This document shows positions 46,950 through 57,259 of a stretch of 64,000 bases of DNA, in pieces. The DNA is from Kitagawia praeruptora (Eukaryota > Streptophyta > Magnoliopsida > Apiales > Apiaceae), in contig CM075350.1 of the NCBI GenBank assembly GCA_037693485.1, positions 60,616,001-60,680,000 of the forward strand. Direction: 5' to 3'. The position numbers were made by a program, and so were the translations under genes. The notes below the pieces were generated by a model. That model saw only the letters and a list, made by a program, of their open reading frames with translations, was not told the DNA's origin and did no database searches. Each line of letters starts with the position of its first letter. The first letter of the stretch is position 1.

Positions 46950-47258
46950 CTGAAAAGAATGTGAAGAATTAAGTGTGTGCCCTTACAGAAATCAAAAGGG
47001 AGTAAAGAGAGAGGAGAATAAATAAACAGAAAGGCTCTATGTGTCCTCACTTCACTCATGAATCGAGAAAAAGGATCATTATTTTACCTAAGCTAATGGA
47101 TTACTATTCTATTTAAGCGAGGATGGGATCGCAGAGTTAAATTAAGGACAAGGGATCGCATTCATATGGGATCACATCGCATGCATTCAAAGTTATCTAA
47201 ATATGCAATTATGATGAATATGAATAAAATTAAATATCAAGAACGTATGAAGACTTAC
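46950..47258 (-). other. Leader intron of the antisense gene
   Basis: On the minus strand a perfect donor GTAAGT begins at 47258 and an acceptor TTCTTTTCAG ends at 46950, immediately before the ATG. The 309-bp intron would remove the upstream AT-rich region from the 5' leader. Leader introns are common in plant genes. Confidence 0.6.
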
Positions 47259-47406
47259 TTTTCTGAAAAAAGTTTGAAGAAATCTGAAGAACTTGGGGAT
47301 CGCTTGAAGTTGAACTCGACAAATTCTTGCGTTTGATCTGGGAGCAAACTGACAGCACTTCAACAATGTGTTAATAAGATAAAAGAGGAAATGATACTGA
47401 CAGGGG

Positions 47407-47415
47407 TATATATAG
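47407..47415 (-). promoter_or_regulatory. TATA box of the antisense promoter
   Basis: CTATATATA on the minus strand lies about 150 bp upstream of the leader-intron donor and about 460 bp upstream of the ATG. Transcription would start near 47380, giving a first exon of about 120 bases. It sits inside the Tat element, so the antisense gene has its own internal promoter. Confidence 0.6.
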
Positions 47416-47622
47416 CCCATCAGGAGAGAGAAAGACATGAACATGTGGCAAGATTTCAGCCGTTGAATACACATCTCGAGACACAACAGCTGTCAAACCT
47501 CTTCAAATTCTTGGGGTCGCGACTACTCCAATGGTCATATTCATATCAATAGTGAGCCAAGGCCTCGCCTTGCGGTATCACCTGATTGATACTTGAGTCC
47601 ACATCACATCTCTAATGGCAAC

Positions 47623-47639
47623 ATGGACTCGGGGGTAGT
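47623..47639 (+). other. Polypurine tract of the Tat-type element
   Basis: TGGACTCGGGGGTAGT precedes the right LTR start at 47640. A G-rich tract in this position is the plus-strand primer. Confidence 0.8.
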
Positions 47640-48373
47640 TGTTATGCCCAAATCTGGCATGACAGCTAAATTGATTTGATTGGCTAAATTAAAGGCTCAT
47701 AATCTATGATGGGCCTAGAAGATAGCAATTGGGTCACTAAAGACCACTACTGGAATCAACCCAGCATAGCTACAGGGCCACCTCCTTCTTGATCCTTTCC
47801 TAGGGATCGCCTCGCAAGCATATCCCGTCAAGGGATCGCTTCGCGCTATCATCATATCTACAAACTATGTTGGGATCGCTATCTCACTCTTTATTGGAAG
47901 GCTCATGGCCAGACCCAAGGTCGAATGAGTAGCTGGACGCAAGGGATCGCTTCGCATGGCCAGATCCCTCGAGGTCACATGCTAGGTCCTGATTGATCCT
48001 CTATTGGCCAATTCTATCCGTTCGAGATCATGGGCTTACACCACTGGGTCATGGATCACGGATAGGGTTGATGATTCACTGCCACATCATCCCTAAACGA
48101 GTGGGCTTGGACTTTGGCTTATCTCTTAAAACCCTAGCCCGCCTAGGTAACTTATTCTCCAAGAACTATGTTAGGCTTGATCCCTATAAATAGGGTACGT
48201 AGGCACCTTGATACGGATGAGAAACAGTTTACCTGAAAACACCTATCAAGTTCAGCCACACCTATACACACAAAACCCTAATCCCTATTCTTCTTATAGC
48301 AAAATATCCGTATTTTGCTCCGTAAATCCAGCAACCTCCAAAAATATTGTTATTCAATATTCTCCCTATAACA
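47640..48373 (+). repeat. 3' LTR of the Tat-type element
   Basis: It is 734 bp, has the same length as the left LTR, and carries the same TATA box (48184-48193). It is followed by the target duplication TAACT at 48374-48378. Confidence 0.93.
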
Positions 48374-48726
48374 TAACTCATAGTTCTGAACATTGGGTTA
48401 CAAATGGTGCTTATGTGAAGGTGAAATACGATGCTACTAGTTACACAAATGATTTAGGTTGAATTGCTCGAGATATCATTGTAATGCATTTTAATTTAAA
48501 AAATTTGAATATTCAATGTGTTAAGCGATCTGAAAATAAAATATTATTTATTTAGCTCGTTTTTTGTTTCACAAGTAGATTGTAGTTGACAATATTTTTT
48601 CCCGAGTCGATTCATTCGTGATCCTTAATGAAACGGATCTTTTTAAGGACAAACAATAAAATTTTGATAACTAATTTTTTGTTAAAATATTTTTTAACTT
48701 TTTTTATACCCCTGATATTGCTCGTA
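48374..48726. other. Sequence right of the Tat insertion, possible coding remnant
   Basis: The first 90 bases continue the sequence ending at 23653 and contain a short open stretch on the plus strand (SSEHWVTNGAYVKVKYDATS) ending in TGA near 48460. I do not recognise it. The rest is AT-rich. It may be a piece of an old host exon or chance. Confidence 0.3.
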
Positions 48727-49455
48727 TCTATATTATTATATTAAAGCGGAAACATTGAAATTTTTAAAAGTTTTCATTTTCGGTTTAGTTATCCTATTTA
48801 TTAAAATAAATAATAACGTAATATCTCTGTTCTACAAAATTGGTGATTAATCACCGATTAATCCCTGTTCCATGGGTTGCCGCACTGATTAATAATCCAA
48901 TTATTCGATTAATCATTCTGATTAATCCCCAAATACCTGGACAGTACCTCTACCGATTAAGTCTGATTCCCGCTTTTTACAACACTGCGTAATATAACTA
49001 ATGGTAATTAGCTGATTGCCTTTTTCACGTTTACTTTTAGCTCAAAATATTACCCTTTATAAACAACTAAGAACATAAATCATATCATATCTATTAATTA
49101 TTAATATTTTTATATAATTAAAACATATTAATTTCTATCTAATTAAAATACTCTACCTTTTACTTTAAAACTATTTATATTGTATTATTACCTTTTAATT
49201 TAAACTAATCTTGCAATCATCAATATAGATCCAAAAATATCACATTATATCTTTCAATTATTAATAAAATATATTGTAAATCAATATACATTGTTTATAA
49301 TAATAAAACATAAGTATAATCCTTAAACACGAATATATCAAATTATATTAAATTAAAATATATTAAAATAATGTTTATATAAAAATATAATATTAATTTC
49401 AATAAAATTTATAACATATTAAAGAAACCCGTGCATTGCACATGTTACAAGCTAG
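48727..49455 (+). mobile_element. Non-autonomous Helitron, 729 bp
   Basis: It starts TCTATATTATTATATTAAAG after an A (48726) and ends with a CCCGTGCATTGCACATG-like hairpin followed by CTAG (49452-49455) and T. 5' TC, 3' hairpin plus CTAG and insertion between A and T are the diagnostic Helitron features. The interior has no Rep/helicase. Confidence 0.8.
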
Positions 49456-49465
49456 TAAACATATT

Positions 49466-49667
49466 GAGCCCGGATCTTCTGTCCCCTTCTCCATGCCCCC
49501 TTATGTGTCCCAGCTCTTTGTATTAAAAGAGTACTCCTCGCAGGGCCCATTTTAAGGAAAATTAAAATGAAAATATTATTTTTATTAAAATGGGCCCCGC
49601 CAGGAGCACTCTTTTATACAAAAAAAGGAGCGGACAGGCATGGAGAAGTGATAGAGAATCAGGACTC
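49466..49667. mobile_element. MULE-type foldback MITE with 9-bp TSD
   Basis: The 202-bp unit is almost one imperfect palindrome: TTCTCCATGCC, AAAAGAGTACTCCTCG and GGGCCCATTTTAA on the left have complements on the right. It is flanked by the perfect 9-bp repeat AAACATATT (49457-49465 and 49668-49676), the target size of Mutator-like elements. It begins ten bases after the Helitron 3' end. Confidence 0.88.
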
Positions 49668-49676
49668 AAACATATT

Positions 49677-49988
49677 ATACGTGAACCATGATTAAATTAT
49701 GAGTAAATTGCACCATAGTGGCCAGCAAAATTAATTTTTTGCACTTTGATGGCTAATGTTGCAAATCTTGCACTACGATGGCTCGAAATTGTTTTTTTAA
49801 ACATTTAAATGACTTCCGTCTATCTCCCGTTAAAAAAATAAAAGAACCGTTAGTTACTATTATTAAATGAGGGGTGTAATTGTCAATTTATTAATTTAAA
49901 TTTAAAGGTATATATCGTCTTTCTGCATCCCAAAAATACACAGACCCTACAAATCAATTTCTCCTCTTTCTCCTCTACGTCTCAGCTA
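49677..49988. other. AT-rich leader of the captured gene fragments
   Basis: It contains a possible TE terminus (GAGTAAATTGCACCATAGTGG, near 49699, with a related word at 49760-49785) and a pyrimidine-rich, 5'UTR-like stretch (49955-49985). No inverted partner for the terminus was found before 50910. Confidence 0.35.
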
Positions 49989-50416
49989 GTGGATGAGGTA
50001 GTTCACCACTATCCATCTTTTCGATTCTCACTTCCGTCGCATTCTCTCCCACCACCCTCGCTCCTTCAACTTCAATATCTCAAATCCGAGTTCAAGCTCG
50101 TCTCTAAATCATTTTTCGAAAACAATCAAAATAATCCTGATGAGCTTTCAAATATGTTTTTTTGTGTAATTGATCAGTTCGGGGAGTCACAGGCTACGTT
50201 TACGAAGTTTGGGGTTAGTTCTTTGCCGTATATAAGACTTGTGGGTTCCACTGATAAGGATATGAAGAATGAGCATGTCAAGATGGATGCGATTATTCGA
50301 GATTAGCAGATTCGATGACGGAGTTTGTTGAGATTGTTAGGAGTATTGTTAGGCCTCCGATTGTTTCGAAAAAGCAAATGGGGTTTATTGTTTTGGGGGT
50401 TTTGATAGTGTTGTAG
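49989..50416 (+). pseudogene. Fragment of an OST3/OST6-like oligosaccharyltransferase subunit gene
   Basis: The plus-strand frame from 49989 to TAG at 50304 encodes YLKSEFKLVSKSFFENN, LFFC-like MFFCVIDQFGESQATF and FGVSSLPYIRLVG. This is the thioredoxin-like domain of plant OST3/OST6, an ER membrane subunit of the N-glycosylation complex. The frame then shifts, and 50309-50416 encodes DSMTEFVEIV, RPPIVSKKQMGFI and a hydrophobic stretch, the start of the first membrane segment. The N-terminal signal peptide, the CxxC motif and the last membrane segments are absent. Two breaks show it is a decayed fragment. The identification rests on remembered family patterns. Confidence 0.7.
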
Positions 50417-50451
50417 TTTTTTTATTAAGAGAGTTTATTTAGCTGCTATAA

Positions 50452-50630
50452 AGATTATGAGAGGGGATGTTTCGACTGAGATTAGTATACTCAAGCAGAT
50501 CAATCATTCTAATATAATCAGGCTTTCTAGTTATTGTGTGCACTAGGGTAACGCTTACCTTGTCTATGAGTATGCATAGAAAGGCACTGGTAGTGATAAA
50601 AATATTAAGATCGAATCTGCTTTTACATGG
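50452..50630 (+). pseudogene. Fragment of a receptor-like kinase domain (LysM-type probable)
   Basis: On the plus strand, 36 bases after the OST fragment, the frame reads AAIKIMRGDVSTEISILKQI, then NHSNIIRLSSYCVH and NAYLVYEYA. These are the kinase N-lobe: the AIK lysine, the helix-C glutamate and the hinge. The wording (RGDVSTEISILKQINHSNII) is closest in memory to LysM receptor kinases. TAG codons at about 50546 and 50577 break it, and similarity fades after 50630. Catalytic loop and DFG are missing. It is fused in the same orientation to an unrelated gene fragment, as in TE-mediated gene capture. Confidence 0.72.
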
Positions 50631-51615
50631 ATGGGCATTATAGGCTCATAGGCAGCAGGCCGAATTGTAAAGTTATTGGACCTCCATCACTCCAAGGCAT
50701 GGGCTTAGGCCACTTGTATAATCCTAGATTTTTCATTCTTTCTTTACTGTTTTGGTCTCATTCATTTCACATCTTCACTTTTTTCGCGCCTTTCTGCAAC
50801 ACATTAAATTAAATCTCCATGCGCATGACTTTTTTTTTAATATTTATAATTATATAAATTATCCTATTAAGCAATTTTTTAAATTATTATTTATATTGAA
50901 CTAAATTTTGGGAATTTATCAAAAATACTAGATTTAAAGTTTCTATTTGCAAAAATACTATCTTCTTTAATTAATTACAATTTTACTAACACAAGTTTTA
51001 AATTTGCAAAAATACTAGGTCAACCCTCCCCCTCCCCCTTTTGACCAGCGTGTAACACATGCAACACTTTTTTTTTAAGTCGGGGTTATATTTTGGTTGC
51101 AACAACATTCAACCACTTTCAACAACATTCAACCAAATGCAACCACATTCAACTTTTATTTAAGGTGGGTGATTTTGGTGGATTTGGGTTGCATGGCCCC
51201 GCTAGGGGCAATATTCAACCACATCCAACTTTTTTTAAGGTGGGTGATTTTGGTTGATTTGGGTTACAAGGCCCCGCCAAGGACAATATTCAACCAAATG
51301 CAACCACATTCAACTTTTTTTAAGGTTTGTGCTTTTGGTGGATTTGGGTTACAGGGCCCACCAGGGGCAATATTCAACCAAATGCAACCACATTCAACTT
51401 TTTTTAAAAAAACGGTGGAGTGATTTTGGTGGATTTGGGTTAAAAGGCCCCGCCAGGGGCAATATTCAACCAAATGCAACCACATTCAACTGGTTGCATT
51501 CAGTTGCTGATTTTAAGTTTCATTTTTCATTTTCGACCTCATTTTTTAATTCTAATATATATAAATGAGGTCGAAAATGACAAATAAAAAATGGAACATG
51601 AAATCAGAAATTTAG

Positions 51616-52724
51616 TTGACAACCGTACTATAAAGAAACTAGATAAGAAGAGATTTTATCCATCATTTTGGTTCATGTACCATCAAATTAATAAAACCGT
51701 AAGATATAGTGAATCATTGAATTTAATATTAAAAACGTACTTGATTAATATTAGAATTATATTTAAATACTTAAGAGTGTATTCTAATAATTAAAATCAA
51801 AATCTAAATAAACTTTTCAAAATGAATAGAATTCTGATTGTGAAAATTCTTAACTTTATTTTCTTTTCAATTTTAAGATGATTCCAGTTGGATAATAATT
51901 GTTAAAACATTAATAAATTTTAACTTATTTTGTAAGTGTCGCGTGGATTATAAAATTGTTCAAGTCTGATTTTTACAATACAAGATAGAGCTCAAAGAGT
52001 AAAGTGAGCATATAAAATCTAATTAATAATGAATTTTTATTTATTTTAACTCTAATTTAATTATTTTTAAAAGAAATTTTTTATTTTTTAATAGGTATGT
52101 TAATTTTTTTAAAGTGTAAAACCTATGCCCGACATATTAAAATAAAATTTTACATTTTTAGAATAAAAGATATTTAATAATATTCAAAAATTAATAAAAC
52201 TGTGAATATTAATAAAAAATTGTGAAATAATAATTATAAATATTAAAATAATCCGTTCAGTTTACGATTTATAAGCTACTCCTTATTTTAATAAATCTAA
52301 TTTTCGTCTGAACATTTTTTGAATTATCTTTGGCAAATAGTTTAACGAGGATGTTGTGACTAAGGGTAACCTAAAACAATATCTAGGAATTAAATTACTT
52401 TTTCATATATTAACCAGGAATATTTTAATATTGGTGCAGTTCAAGTTTAAATTTATAAATATAACCTTAAAATTGTACATGTAATGATACAAATGTAAAT
52501 CGATTTTGGAGAACACTGATCCATAACATGCAATAATTGATAAATTACTTATCAATCAATTGAAATATTTTATTAATGAAAATGTTAGGTTCACCAACAA
52601 AAGTCCAAAATTGTTATCAATGTGTAACACATCATTGTAAAGATAACTTTTTTAATAATAAGATGACACATGTGTGCACAAATGAAATTTTGTCGCATAC
52701 ACATTATTCGATAAAAAAAATGGT
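51616..52724. other. AT-rich interior of the composite element, no gene seen
   Basis: About 1.1 kb of AT-rich sequence with no significant frame, repeat or TE terminus that I can identify. Confidence 0.5.
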
Positions 52725-53008
52725 TTTTTTAAAAATACCCATCCTTCAAATTATTTTTTTAAAAATATTACCACTTTTGAAACTATTTATGAAGATACCT
52801 TTTTTTTAAAAAAAAATTCAAAAATACGGTTTGCAACCTGTGCAACCTTATTTATAACTTCTGGCGGCGCAGCCGTATGAGTTGCAAATGAGGTTGCAAA
52901 TGTTGCAAAATTTGCAAAAGTTACAATTAAAAACTGGAGGTTTCAAAAGTTGCAAAGGTTGGAAATTCGTTTGCTCCCCTATATAGCATATAAGGTTGCA
53001 TATGAGGT

Positions 53009-53046
<38 letters not shown>

Positions 53047-53252
53047 ATTTCAAAACACAGGTCGAAAATGATAATCGAAAACTGGAACTTGCGATCGAAA
53101 ATTCGTCTTCTCCCCTGTACGCAACCTCATATGCAACCTTATATGCAACCGAAAACTGAAAACTGAAAAATGGATGTTACGCAACCTCATATGCAACCGA
53201 AAACTGAAAATTGGAAGTTCAAGTTCCTGTTTTCAGTTGTCATTTTCGGCCT

Positions 53253-53295
<43 letters not shown>

Positions 53296-53585
53296 GATTT
53301 CAAAAAAGAGGTCGAAAATGATAATTGAAAACAAGAACTTGAAATCGGAAATTCATATGCAACCTTTCCAACCTTTGCAACCAAAAATTAAAAGTTGCGG
53401 CTGGCGCCGCCCATATATACAAAAGGTTGCATAGATTGCAGATAGTATTTTTGAAAATAAAACTTAAAAAGTTAGTATTTTTGAAAATAAAACTTAAAAG
53501 ATAGTATTTTTGTAAATAACTTTTAAAGTGGTAGTATTTTTTAAAATAGTTTTAAAAAGGTCGTATATGGGGTAATTTCCCTAAA
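52725..53585. mobile_element. Second copy of the GGTTGCATATGAG hairpin element
   Basis: It shares with 15602-17580 the outer AAAATATTACCACTTTT/AAAGTGGTAGTATTTTT ends, the words CGGCGGCGCAGCCGT and GGTTGCATATGAGGTTGC, and the TTTTCGRCCTC...GAGGTCGAAAATGA hairpin (53239-53321). Two long TA microsatellites (about 53010-53041 and 53254-53291) lie in the hairpin loops. The end GGGGTAATTTCCC at 53578 matches 17550. It lacks the tandem duplication of the first copy and has no coding capacity. Confidence 0.65.
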
Positions 53586-54229
53586 AATAATTGGGAAATT
53601 TTTTGAAGAACCTAGCTTTTGCGAATATGTAAAATTTTAAAAACATAAAACTAACAACGGATAACATATTTAAGGAACTTACCAAAATATGTAATATACT
53701 TTAATGACATAATTGTATGATCAATTATCTCTAGTTAAAAGTGCTTACTTTTTACTTAAGAGTAAAAGTTCTTTGCCTCTCACATAATTTAATTGACTAC
53801 CTGATTTTGTATAAAAAAAAATATATAAAGCATAAAAAACATTCTTATATAAAAAATAATAAAAAATATCATAAAATCTTATTTACATAAAATCGTATTT
53901 AAATTCTAATTTTCACATCAAAATTAGTGATTCGTGAATAAAACTAGAATCAACAAAAAATTAGGATAAAATATAACATGTTTACACATAATTTTAATTT
54001 TATTGTTACAAGAATATATAAAGAATTCTATATAACATTTGATTTTTTAATTTAGATGAGATTTTACGTTAAATTTGATATATTAAGTTTAATTGTTATT
54101 ATAATTTGTGATTCTTATCGCATCAAATCATTTTTTATAAAAAATAAAACTTTATGACGATATTCTTTATTATTGTTAAGGATATAACTTATTTTTTCGA
54201 ATAAAGAACTTGTTTTTGAGTTACACCTA

Positions 54230-54640
54230 GAACCGAAAGGGTGATGGCCCAAAATAATCACCTGGGAAATTGGATGGCCCTTTTTACTGACGGGACACGG
54301 TACATCGTGTACCGTGATAGGGGGAGTGATGCGAAGAAGCGTCCTCCATAACAGGGCATGATACGGAGCTCCGTCTTCCGTGTTATGCATGATACGGTGG
54401 ACGGTGTTCCGTGACAGTGCTGCGCACCCACCTAACACGGAACACCGTGTTCAGTATCATGCATAACACGGAAGACCGTGTTCCGTATCATGCATAATAC
54501 GGTACACGGTGTACCGTATTAGGGTAATACGGAGGCCGAAACTCCGTATCCCGTCGGTATTTCGGGTCATTTTTTTCAAAATCAGTATTTTGGGCAAAAA
54601 CTTAGGAAAAATAGGCATTTTGGTAATTCTCTCGAACTGG
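54230..54640. mobile_element. Palindromic-word element (ACGG...CCGT array)
   Basis: Between GGCCCAAAATAATCACC at 54247 and the inverted-like GTATTTTGGGCAAAA near 54585 lies an array of 20-25 bp words, each palindromic: ACACGGTACATCGTGTACCGT, ACGGAACACCGTGTT, ATACGGTACACGGTGTACCG and so on, joined by ATGCAT. The ends resemble those of 106-945. The minus-strand frame 54115-54438 is a by-product. Confidence 0.5.
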
Positions 54641-54700
54641 AAGCTATTGAATTTTTTCAATTTTAGAATTTTTTTCCCCACATTTATCGATTATATAATA

Positions 54701-55240
54701 CGAGCTTATAACCCGTGTGATGCACGGATTTTTTTTATATGTAACAAATTTTATTTTATGTTACAATTATATTTTTATATTATCATTATTTACAGTATTT
54801 AATTTTAATTTTAATAGTTTAAAATAAATTTAATTAATGATATGCATGATTTAAAACTTATATTATAAAATTTTAAAATATATGTGTCGTTGATAGAATT
54901 CGAATCTTGAAATTTTAGTAAATTAATTTATTTATATAATATATTCAATCATTACATCTAACCGTTCTAATTTTTTTACTAAAAATCTAATGGTCATTAT
55001 TCGTAGTATACGAATTTTTATTATATTTTGTTAGTAATTAGAAGATATGGTGTGATATTTTTGGGTATATATTAATAATTGCTAGATTTGATATGATTGA
55101 AAGATATGATATGATTGATATTTTTAGGTGTTCATAGAAGATAATATCTTCAATTAAAAGTAAATGTGAAAAAGGAAATCGACTAATTATTATTAATTAT
55201 ATTATGTTATTATTTATTTTAGGTATTTTAATAGTATAGA
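54701..55240 (-). mobile_element. Probable Helitron on the minus strand, 540 bp
   Basis: Read on the minus strand it starts TCTATACTATTAAAATACC at 55240 and ends with the hairpin CCGTGCATCACACGG, then CTCG at 54701, followed by T. CTCG instead of CTRR is one base off consensus. A second Helitron-like 5' end (TCTATACTATATTATAAAAG) is at 55364 on the same strand and may belong to a nested or tandem copy. Confidence 0.55.
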
Positions 55241-55626
55241 TATCGTATAATTTTTTTCTTTATAATAAAGGTTAAATAAGTAAATTTACGAAATCCTAAA
55301 AAACAAATACCAAAAAATATGTACCAAAACTTTTAATATTTAGTCTTTTATAATATAGTATAGATTAATTTTAATTTAATATAATTTAATATACTCATGT
55401 TTACGGATTATAAAAATGTTTCCTTATTATAAACAACGTATACAGATTTTTAATATATTTTATTAATAATTGAAAAATATGATGTGATATTTTCGGGCAC
55501 ATATTAATGATTGTAAAATTATTTTTAAATTAAAAAGGTAACGTGTTTTAATTCAAAAGGAAAAATTAATGATCGGAAGATATGATACGATTGATGTTTT
55601 TATGTGTTTATAAAAGACAAATTATA

Positions 55627-55941
55627 TTCTCGAATAGACAAATATACTTCTCGAATTGGTACTTAGGCAAATTCTTCATTTCTTCAAATCCCAACTGTGA
55701 TTATTTGACAGTCTTTATCTTCTTGCTTGAGGCATGAACCTTGGAACTTCATTCAAGCATTATTCTTGACTTTATAAGTAGAGTTACACAACTAGGATTT
55801 GATGCCTACTACAAGTACAATACAAACAGAAACTCTACAACTAGAGGTTCCCTCAGTTAAGAGGTCATGTAAGTAATGCAAAACATTACAAACAATTAGG
55901 CTTGTTATTAGATGTATACAGGCATGCCTCTGTAACTAACA
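55627..55941 (-). repeat. Truncated LTR fragment of the Sirevirus-type family
   Basis: It is the complement of the first 310 bases of the LTR at 946. The exact LTR start TGTTAG lies at 55941 and the match ends near 55627 within the ATTCGAGAA words. The sequence beyond 55941 is not the purine tract, so this is the outer edge of a 5' LTR or a solo fragment. Confidence 0.85.
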
Positions 55942-55979
55942 CCAAGCATAATCTAATATTTCAAGCTAATCTAATGACC

Positions 55980-56335
55980 AAACTAGGAGTACTCCAATAC
56001 AAAAAACGTTTAAAATACTTGGCTCTATCCAACAAAAAAAAATCACTGTTCACGTGATGACGTGGCAGTGGATTTCACTGGTTAACGGTGCTTCGCACCT
56101 TCTTGTACGGCGCTTCGTGCCTTTATCATTTTAAAGTTGTAAGGAATGACAATCAATGGTAAAGGCAATAGACGATTGACGGGTGTGTCGAGAGCCTTCG
56201 GCCCTCATGACTACCTAACTCATCCGTTTAATGTCTTAAATGCTTCGCATTTCCACGACAAGATTTTTTATTTTATTTTTTTGGATAGAGCCAATTATTT
56301 TAAGCATTTTTTGTGAAGGTACCCTTGGCGGGAAC
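55980..56335. mobile_element. MITE with about 50-bp inverted ends
   Basis: A perfect 14-bp inverted repeat, TTGGCTCTATCCAA (56019-56032) and TTGGATAGAGCCAA (56281-56294), lies inside a longer imperfect one starting GGAGTACTCC at about 55987 and ending GGTACCCTTGG near 56330. The interior has repeated GCTTCG words (GTGCTTCGCACC, GGCGCTTCGTGCC). No clear target duplication was found. Confidence 0.6.
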
Positions 56336-56667
56336 CTTAGAATAGATGAAATATAATTAATTTAGTGTTGGTTTGTAGGCTTGTATTTTAAAAGTGGTTT
56401 GTATTTTAAAAGTGGTTTGTATTTGATCATTTGCCTATATATATATATATATATATAAGTTCAAAAATGAGGTCGAAAATGACAACTGAAAAATGGAACT
56501 TGAAATCAGCAACTGAATGCAACCACATGCAACTAAATTTCTGATTTCAAGTTGGTTTCCTAGGCCCCGCAGGGGCATATTCAACTGAATGCAACCACAT
56601 TCAACTAAATGCAACTAAATTTCTGATTTCAAGTTCAATTTGTCAGTTGTCATTTTTGACCTCATTT

Positions 56668-56710
<43 letters not shown>

Positions 56711-57259
56711 TTCAAAAATGAGGTCGAAAATGACAACTGAAAAATGGAACTTGAAATCAGCAACTGAATGCAACCACATGCAACTAAATTTCTGATTTCA
56801 GTTGCATTGAGTTGAATATTGCCCCTGACGGGGCTTTGGAACCCAAATCCACCAAAATCACCCAATCTTTAAAAAAAAAAATTTGCATGTGGTTGCATTA
56901 AGTTGAATGTGGTTGCATTCAGTTGAATATTGCCCCTGGCGGGGCCATGGAACCCAAATCCACCAAAAAAGTTGGATGTGGTTGCATTCAGTTGAATATT
57001 ACCCATAGCGGGGCCTTGGAACCCATATCCACCAAAATCACCCAACCTTTAAAAAAAAGAAGTTGCATGTGGTTGCATTAAGTTGAATGTGGTTGCATTG
57101 AGTTGCAACCCAAAATAGCACCCCACCTTAAAAAAAAAAAGAGTTGCATGTGGTTGAATGTGGTTGCAACCCAAAATAGCACCCCACCTTTAAAAAAAAG
57201 TACAGAAGTCGGCGGCTGATACCTTTAAATCTAGTATTTTTGGTAAATACCCTAGATTT

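Larger units (their letters stand above)
23654..48373 (+). mobile_element. Ty3-gypsy LTR retrotransposon, Tat-type, with antisense gene, split by a nested element
   Basis: The 734-bp LTRs (23654-24387 and 47640-48373) begin TGTTATGCCC and end ACA, flanked by the 5-bp direct repeat TAACT (23649-23653, 48374-48378). A primer site follows the left LTR and a purine tract precedes the right LTR. Gag-pol is on the plus strand with reverse transcriptase before integrase and two RNase H domains, the hallmark of the Tat lineage (Retand, Grande, Ogre). Between pol and the right LTR lies an antisense gene. A 12.9-kb element is nested at 32608-45539; without it the element is about 11.8 kb. About 20 LTR differences make it the oldest datable LTR insertion in the window. 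Confidence 0.93.
50910..57251. mobile_element. Composite 6.3-kb MULE-like element with long inverted ends
   Basis: The outer ends are inverted copies: GGAATTTATCAAAAATACTA at 50911 and, complemented, GGTATTTACCAAAAATACTA ending near 57251. Flanks CTAAATTTT (50901-50909) and CTAGATTTT (57252-57260) match in 8 of 9 bases, fitting a 9-bp MULE target site. About 700 bp at each side (50910-51610 and 56456-57251) carry the same words in opposite orientation: GCAACCACATTCAAC, GGCCCCGC...GGGGCAATATTCAAC and a TTTTCGACCTC hairpin. No transposase is visible. It contains a related element, a Helitron, an LTR fragment and a MITE. The two ends could instead be two separate elements. Confidence 0.5.

Noticed and set aside
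52950..53384. Open frames with Ile-Tyr repeats
   Set aside because: They are translations of TA microsatellites in hairpin loops.
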